Shown here piece after piece: positions 5,955 to 8,012 of a stretch of DNA of 8,012 nt. Position 1 is the first letter of the stretch. Every line of letters begins with the position of its first letter. The notes below the pieces were generated by a model that searched no databases, had not been told where the DNA came from, and saw only the letters and a list, made by a program, of their open reading frames with translations. The stretch lies in contig JAJRXH010000319.1 in assembly GCA_024276395.1 (NCBI GenBank), positions 1 through 8,012 of the forward strand. Direction: 5' to 3'. Made by a program: the position numbers and the translations under genes. The stretch comes from an archaeon. GTDB lineage: Archaea; Asgardarchaeota; Heimdallarchaeia; Hodarchaeales; S146-22.

Positions 5955-6830
5955 ATGAACAAAGAAGGAGCAATAAGTTTAAAAATGTACCGATCACATA
6001 TCAAGCCTACTTGGTGTCCTGGATGCGGTGATTATGGTGTCCTTTCAGCACTCCAGAGGGCTGCATTGGAACTCAACATCCCTCCACACCAGATGGTTGT
6101 AGTCTCCGGAATTGGATGTTCATCCCAATTACCTCATTTCATGAATACTTATGGATTTCACTCCATTCATGGCAGAGCTTTACCAGTAGCAATGGGGATA
6201 AGACTTGCAAACCCAGAACTAAACGTGGTAATCACTGGAGGTGATGGAGATGGATATGGCATTGGAGCTGGTCATTTCGTCCATGCCTGTCGTCGAAACG
6301 TAAATCTGACCTACATCGTCATGGACAATTCCATTTATGGACTCACGACTGGGCAGGCCTCACCAACTACCCGTGAAGGAACCATCACTAAATCTACACC
6401 ACGAGGATACGAGTTACATGAATCCCCCCTAAATCCCATTGCCGTTTCTCTTGCTGCCGGAGCAACTTTTGTAGCCAGGGGGTTTTCTGGAGATTCCAAA
6501 CATCTAGCAAATCTCATTGTCGAAGGCATCAAGCACCGGGGATTTGCATTCATCGACGTGTTTTCTCCCTGCGTAACATTCCAAAAAGACGCCACGTACG
6601 ATTTCTATCGTGAACACATCTTTTACCTAGACAAAGAGGGCCATGATCCTAGTAACTTCTTCAGTGCAATGGAACAAGCAGTCAGAACAGACAAACTCGG
6701 CATTGGAATTTTTTATAAGGCCGAAAAACCAATTTATGAAGACTTTGAACCAGCCCTGAACAAAGGTCCCTTACCTTATCATAAATTGGGACTGAAAAAC
6801 GATGACCCGATTTTAAAACAGTTCTACTGA
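5955..6830 (+). CDS. korB: 2-oxoacid:ferredoxin oxidoreductase, beta (thiamine diphosphate) subunit
   Basis: Small subunit of the same enzyme; it binds thiamine diphosphate and one 4Fe-4S cluster that passes electrons to ferredoxin. Numbering from the preferred ATG gives 291 residues (294 from 5946), normal for the family. Four candidate cluster cysteines are present: CPGC (21, 24), GIGCSS (55) and FSPC (206), with spacings of 3, 31 and 151 like those of the Sulfolobus beta subunit. The thiamine/Mg motif runs from GDGDG (96-100) to MDNSIYG (Asn125). HGRALPVAMG and GQASPTT are strongly family-like. One oddity: YGLTTGQ has Thr132 where related enzymes commonly have Lys (YGLTKGQ). It follows korA after an 82-base gap with no convincing promoter, so the two are probably one operon. 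No ferredoxin or delta-subunit gene is nearby; the electron acceptor must be encoded elsewhere. Confidence 0.93.
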   Translation: MNKEGAISLKMYRSHIKPTWCPGCGDYGVLSALQRAALELNIPPHQMVVVSGIGCSSQLPHFMNTYGFHSIHGRALPVAMGIRLANPELNVVITGGDGDGYGIGAGHFVHACRRNVNLTYIVMDNSIYGLTTGQASPTTREGTITKSTPRGYELHESPLNPIAVSLAAGATFVARGFSGDSKHLANLIVEGIKHRGFAFIDVFSPCVTFQKDATYDFYREHIFYLDKEGHDPSNFFSAMEQAVRTDKLGIGIFYKAEKPIYEDFEPALNKGPLPYHKLGLKNDDPILKQFY

Positions 6831-6865
6831 ATCAAAAAAGCCTTCCATCCAGCAGAACCTGCCTT

Positions 6866-6873
6866 CTTTTTTT
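6866..6873 (+). terminator. Oligo-T terminator after korB
   Basis: CTTTTTTT lies about 36 bases after the korB stop. Its T run can pair with the A-run in AAAAAAG at 6834-6840, giving a weak A/T stem with a loop of about 25 bases. Oligo-T of this length is typical of archaeal transcription ends. The A-run gives T6 on the other strand and could also stop readthrough from the converging gene. Confidence 0.45.
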
Positions 6874-6935
6874 ACTTGTCCAAAAAATTCAAGAATTCTT
6901 GGACCACAACAGGTGATAAAACACCACATTCACCG

Positions 6936-6988
6936 AAAAAACAAGAAAAGAATGAATTGGGCGCATCAAGCCCAAAATTCCCTTTTTT
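6936..6988. terminator. Two-way hairpin terminator between converging genes
   Basis: A perfect 6-bp inverted repeat TTGGGC / GCCCAA (6957-6962 and 6970-6975) encloses a 7-base loop. On the plus strand it is followed by AATTCCC and T6 (6983-6988). On the minus strand it is followed by a T-rich tail ending in T6 (6941-6936). It lies about 30 bases after the stop of the minus-strand gene, which is its more likely user. The 175-base gap between korB and that gene holds nothing else I can support. Confidence 0.45.
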
Positions 6989-7005
6989 CAAGATATTAAT
7001 GCCAT

Positions 7006-8012
7006 CTATCCAATTGCTTTCAGAATGTAATCCAATTCGATGTGTTTTTCTACCAATTCCTTGCTCACTTGTATCTTATACTGGCTATTAACAGAAATTC
7101 TCCAGTATAATCTGTTCAAGTGCTCCAATGTCGTCAAAGTATCGAAGGGCACGCAGATCAAGGGGATACCACGTTCTCTTGCTTCCGTAATCACGGTGGC
7201 TGCAGGCGTAATGTCACCAGTACAAATAATTCCAGAGGTATCTGTTTCAAGCGCCGCTAGAATCATATCTGAACGATCACCCCCAGTAACCAGCAGTTTC
7301 CTAGTATACTTGAGAAGATAGGGCTTTGCAGCACTCACTGCCATTGCACCAACCAAGATCTTATCTACAGGTCGTTGTAGTCTTTCTTTAGGCACGTCCG
7401 CAATGAGCTTCCCAGGTATGTGAAGAAGAATTTCTTCTACGGTAGGTAAAAGCAATTCGCGGGTCTCTGGTATTTCTCCAAAGGACGGAAGCTGGAAGGA
7501 ACGCTGAAGGAATCTTTTAGCTTCATTCCATTGTTCCTTATTGAAAACTTCCGGTACTCCATTCAAGATATATCCCATTGGCTCTAGATCCGTTCTCACG
7601 AAAAAAGATCGACGAGTTGCAATCAATGAATCAACTACCGTGGTAATGTAAGGAATTTGTGGTTTTGCAACGAGAATGGGGCGAGTATTATCCAACTCCT
7701 TGGCTATGGTCGGTGGGGATAGGGTAAGAAAGAGGCCAAAGTCTGGATTCCCATGGGATTCAATGATCAAGTAATCATATTTATCTTTAAGTTGGTTATA
7801 TGCTGCTAATATCCTATCAAGTAACTTTGAACGTCCTTGACTAAGAAATTCAACGAAATAATCTTCCTTGATGACAATTGGAGATAACACATCCAAGGAA
7901 TCGTCAAGATCTAGTAATTTTTTCATCAAAAGCACATCTTCGTCGACAGGCTGTTTATCTTCCGTCAAAGTCGTGCGAACACTAATAGGCTTAAAATACC
8001 CTACATTTAGCC
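7006..8012 (-). CDS. BioD-like P-loop/DRTGG-domain protein (phosphotransacetylase N-terminal-like), 5' end cut by the window
   Basis: This resembles the non-catalytic N-terminal part of long phosphotransacetylases: a dethiobiotin-synthetase-like P-loop NTPase fold followed by a DRTGG domain, here without the acetyltransferase domain. In bacteria that region is regulatory; the role of stand-alone archaeal versions is unknown to me. The frame is open to the window edge. The first visible residues, VGYFKPI, are the conserved stretch after the P-loop, so the TTG at 7968 is internal. The 334 visible residues lack an estimated 20-25 N-terminal ones, including the nucleotide-binding P-loop, which cannot be checked here. 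Visible parts: VDEDVLLMKKLL (about 22-33), DYLIIESHG, ILVAKP, LEPMGYILNGVP, then the DRTGG domain (about 200-310) with VGAMAVSAA, LVTGGDRSDMI, IICTGDITPA and VPFDTLTT. The end is TAG at 7006. It converges on korB, suggesting but not proving a link to acyl-CoA metabolism. Confidence 0.85.
   Translation of the reverse strand, partial: LNVGYFKPISVRTTLTEDKQPVDEDVLLMKKLLDLDDSLDVLSPIVIKEDYFVEFLSQGRSKLLDRILAAYNQLKDKYDYLIIESHGNPDFGLFLTLSPPTIAKELDNTRPILVAKPQIPYITTVVDSLIATRRSFFVRTDLEPMGYILNGVPEVFNKEQWNEAKRFLQRSFQLPSFGEIPETRELLLPTVEEILLHIPGKLIADVPKERLQRPVDKILVGAMAVSAAKPYLLKYTRKLLVTGGDRSDMILAALETDTSGIICTGDITPAATVITEARERGIPLICVPFDTLTTLEHLNRLYWRISVNSQYKIQVSKELVEKHIELDYILKAIG

Noticed and set aside
6876..7091. 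71-codon frame on the plus strand running from the korB downstream gap into the converging gene
   Set aside because: No ribosome site, low-complexity Lys/Ser/Pro-rich start, overlaps the end of a well-supported gene on the other strand, and covers a probable terminator.
7966..7968. TTG as start of the BioD-like/DRTGG protein
   Set aside because: Conserved VGYFKPI lies upstream in the same frame up to the window edge, so the true start is beyond base 8012.
1..8012. Transfer RNA, CRISPR array, insertion sequence or toxin-antitoxin pair
   Set aside because: No cloverleaf-like segment, regularly spaced repeats, transposase-like frame or paired small genes with such features were seen on either strand.

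Overview
The window carries seven protein genes on both strands, two of them cut by the window edges. Moderate AT content and several signals point to an archaeon: a near-consensus TATA box about 25 bases upstream of an ATG with no Shine-Dalgarno sequence (leaderless type), a GTGAT-type ribosome site before the korA-like gene, oligo-T stretches after genes, a two-subunit 2-oxoacid:ferredoxin oxidoreductase, and a stand-alone BioD-like/DRTGG protein. The Tex protein is of a family best known from bacteria but also found in some archaea. An Asgard-like archaeon would fit, but placement at phylum level is a guess.

Layout. Bases 1-1578 (+) hold the C-terminal two thirds or so of a Tex/Spt6-like RNA-binding protein. 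Bases 1709-3156 (-) hold a CxxCxxxCC-type (YkgJ-like) metal-binding protein followed by a small acidic protein of unknown function, probably one transcription unit. Divergent from these, bases 3318-4022 (+) encode an S4-domain/FtsJ-type RNA ribose methyltransferase of TlyA-like architecture. Bases 4127-6830 (+) encode the fused gamma-alpha subunit and the beta subunit of a 2-oxoacid:ferredoxin oxidoreductase (korA, korB), apparently one operon. Bases 7006-8012 (-) converge on korB and encode a protein like the N-terminal part of phosphotransacetylase (P-loop BioD-like domain plus DRTGG domain), cut at its 5' end. A likely two-way terminator lies between the last two genes.

Function. The centre of the window is metabolic: the oxidoreductase oxidatively decarboxylates a 2-oxoacid to an acyl-CoA and passes electrons to ferredoxin. 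The neighbouring BioD-like/DRTGG protein belongs to a group related to the regulatory part of phosphotransacetylase, so a link to acyl-CoA metabolism is plausible but inferred. Tex and the methyltransferase concern RNA and translation. No RNA gene, mobile element or CRISPR array was seen, and no gap between genes exceeds 300 bases. I found no convincing new multi-gene system. The least explained parts are the 100-residue acidic protein, the long C-terminal region of the YkgJ-like protein, the substitutions in the oxidoreductase active-site motifs, and the repeats and small ORF in the kor leaders.
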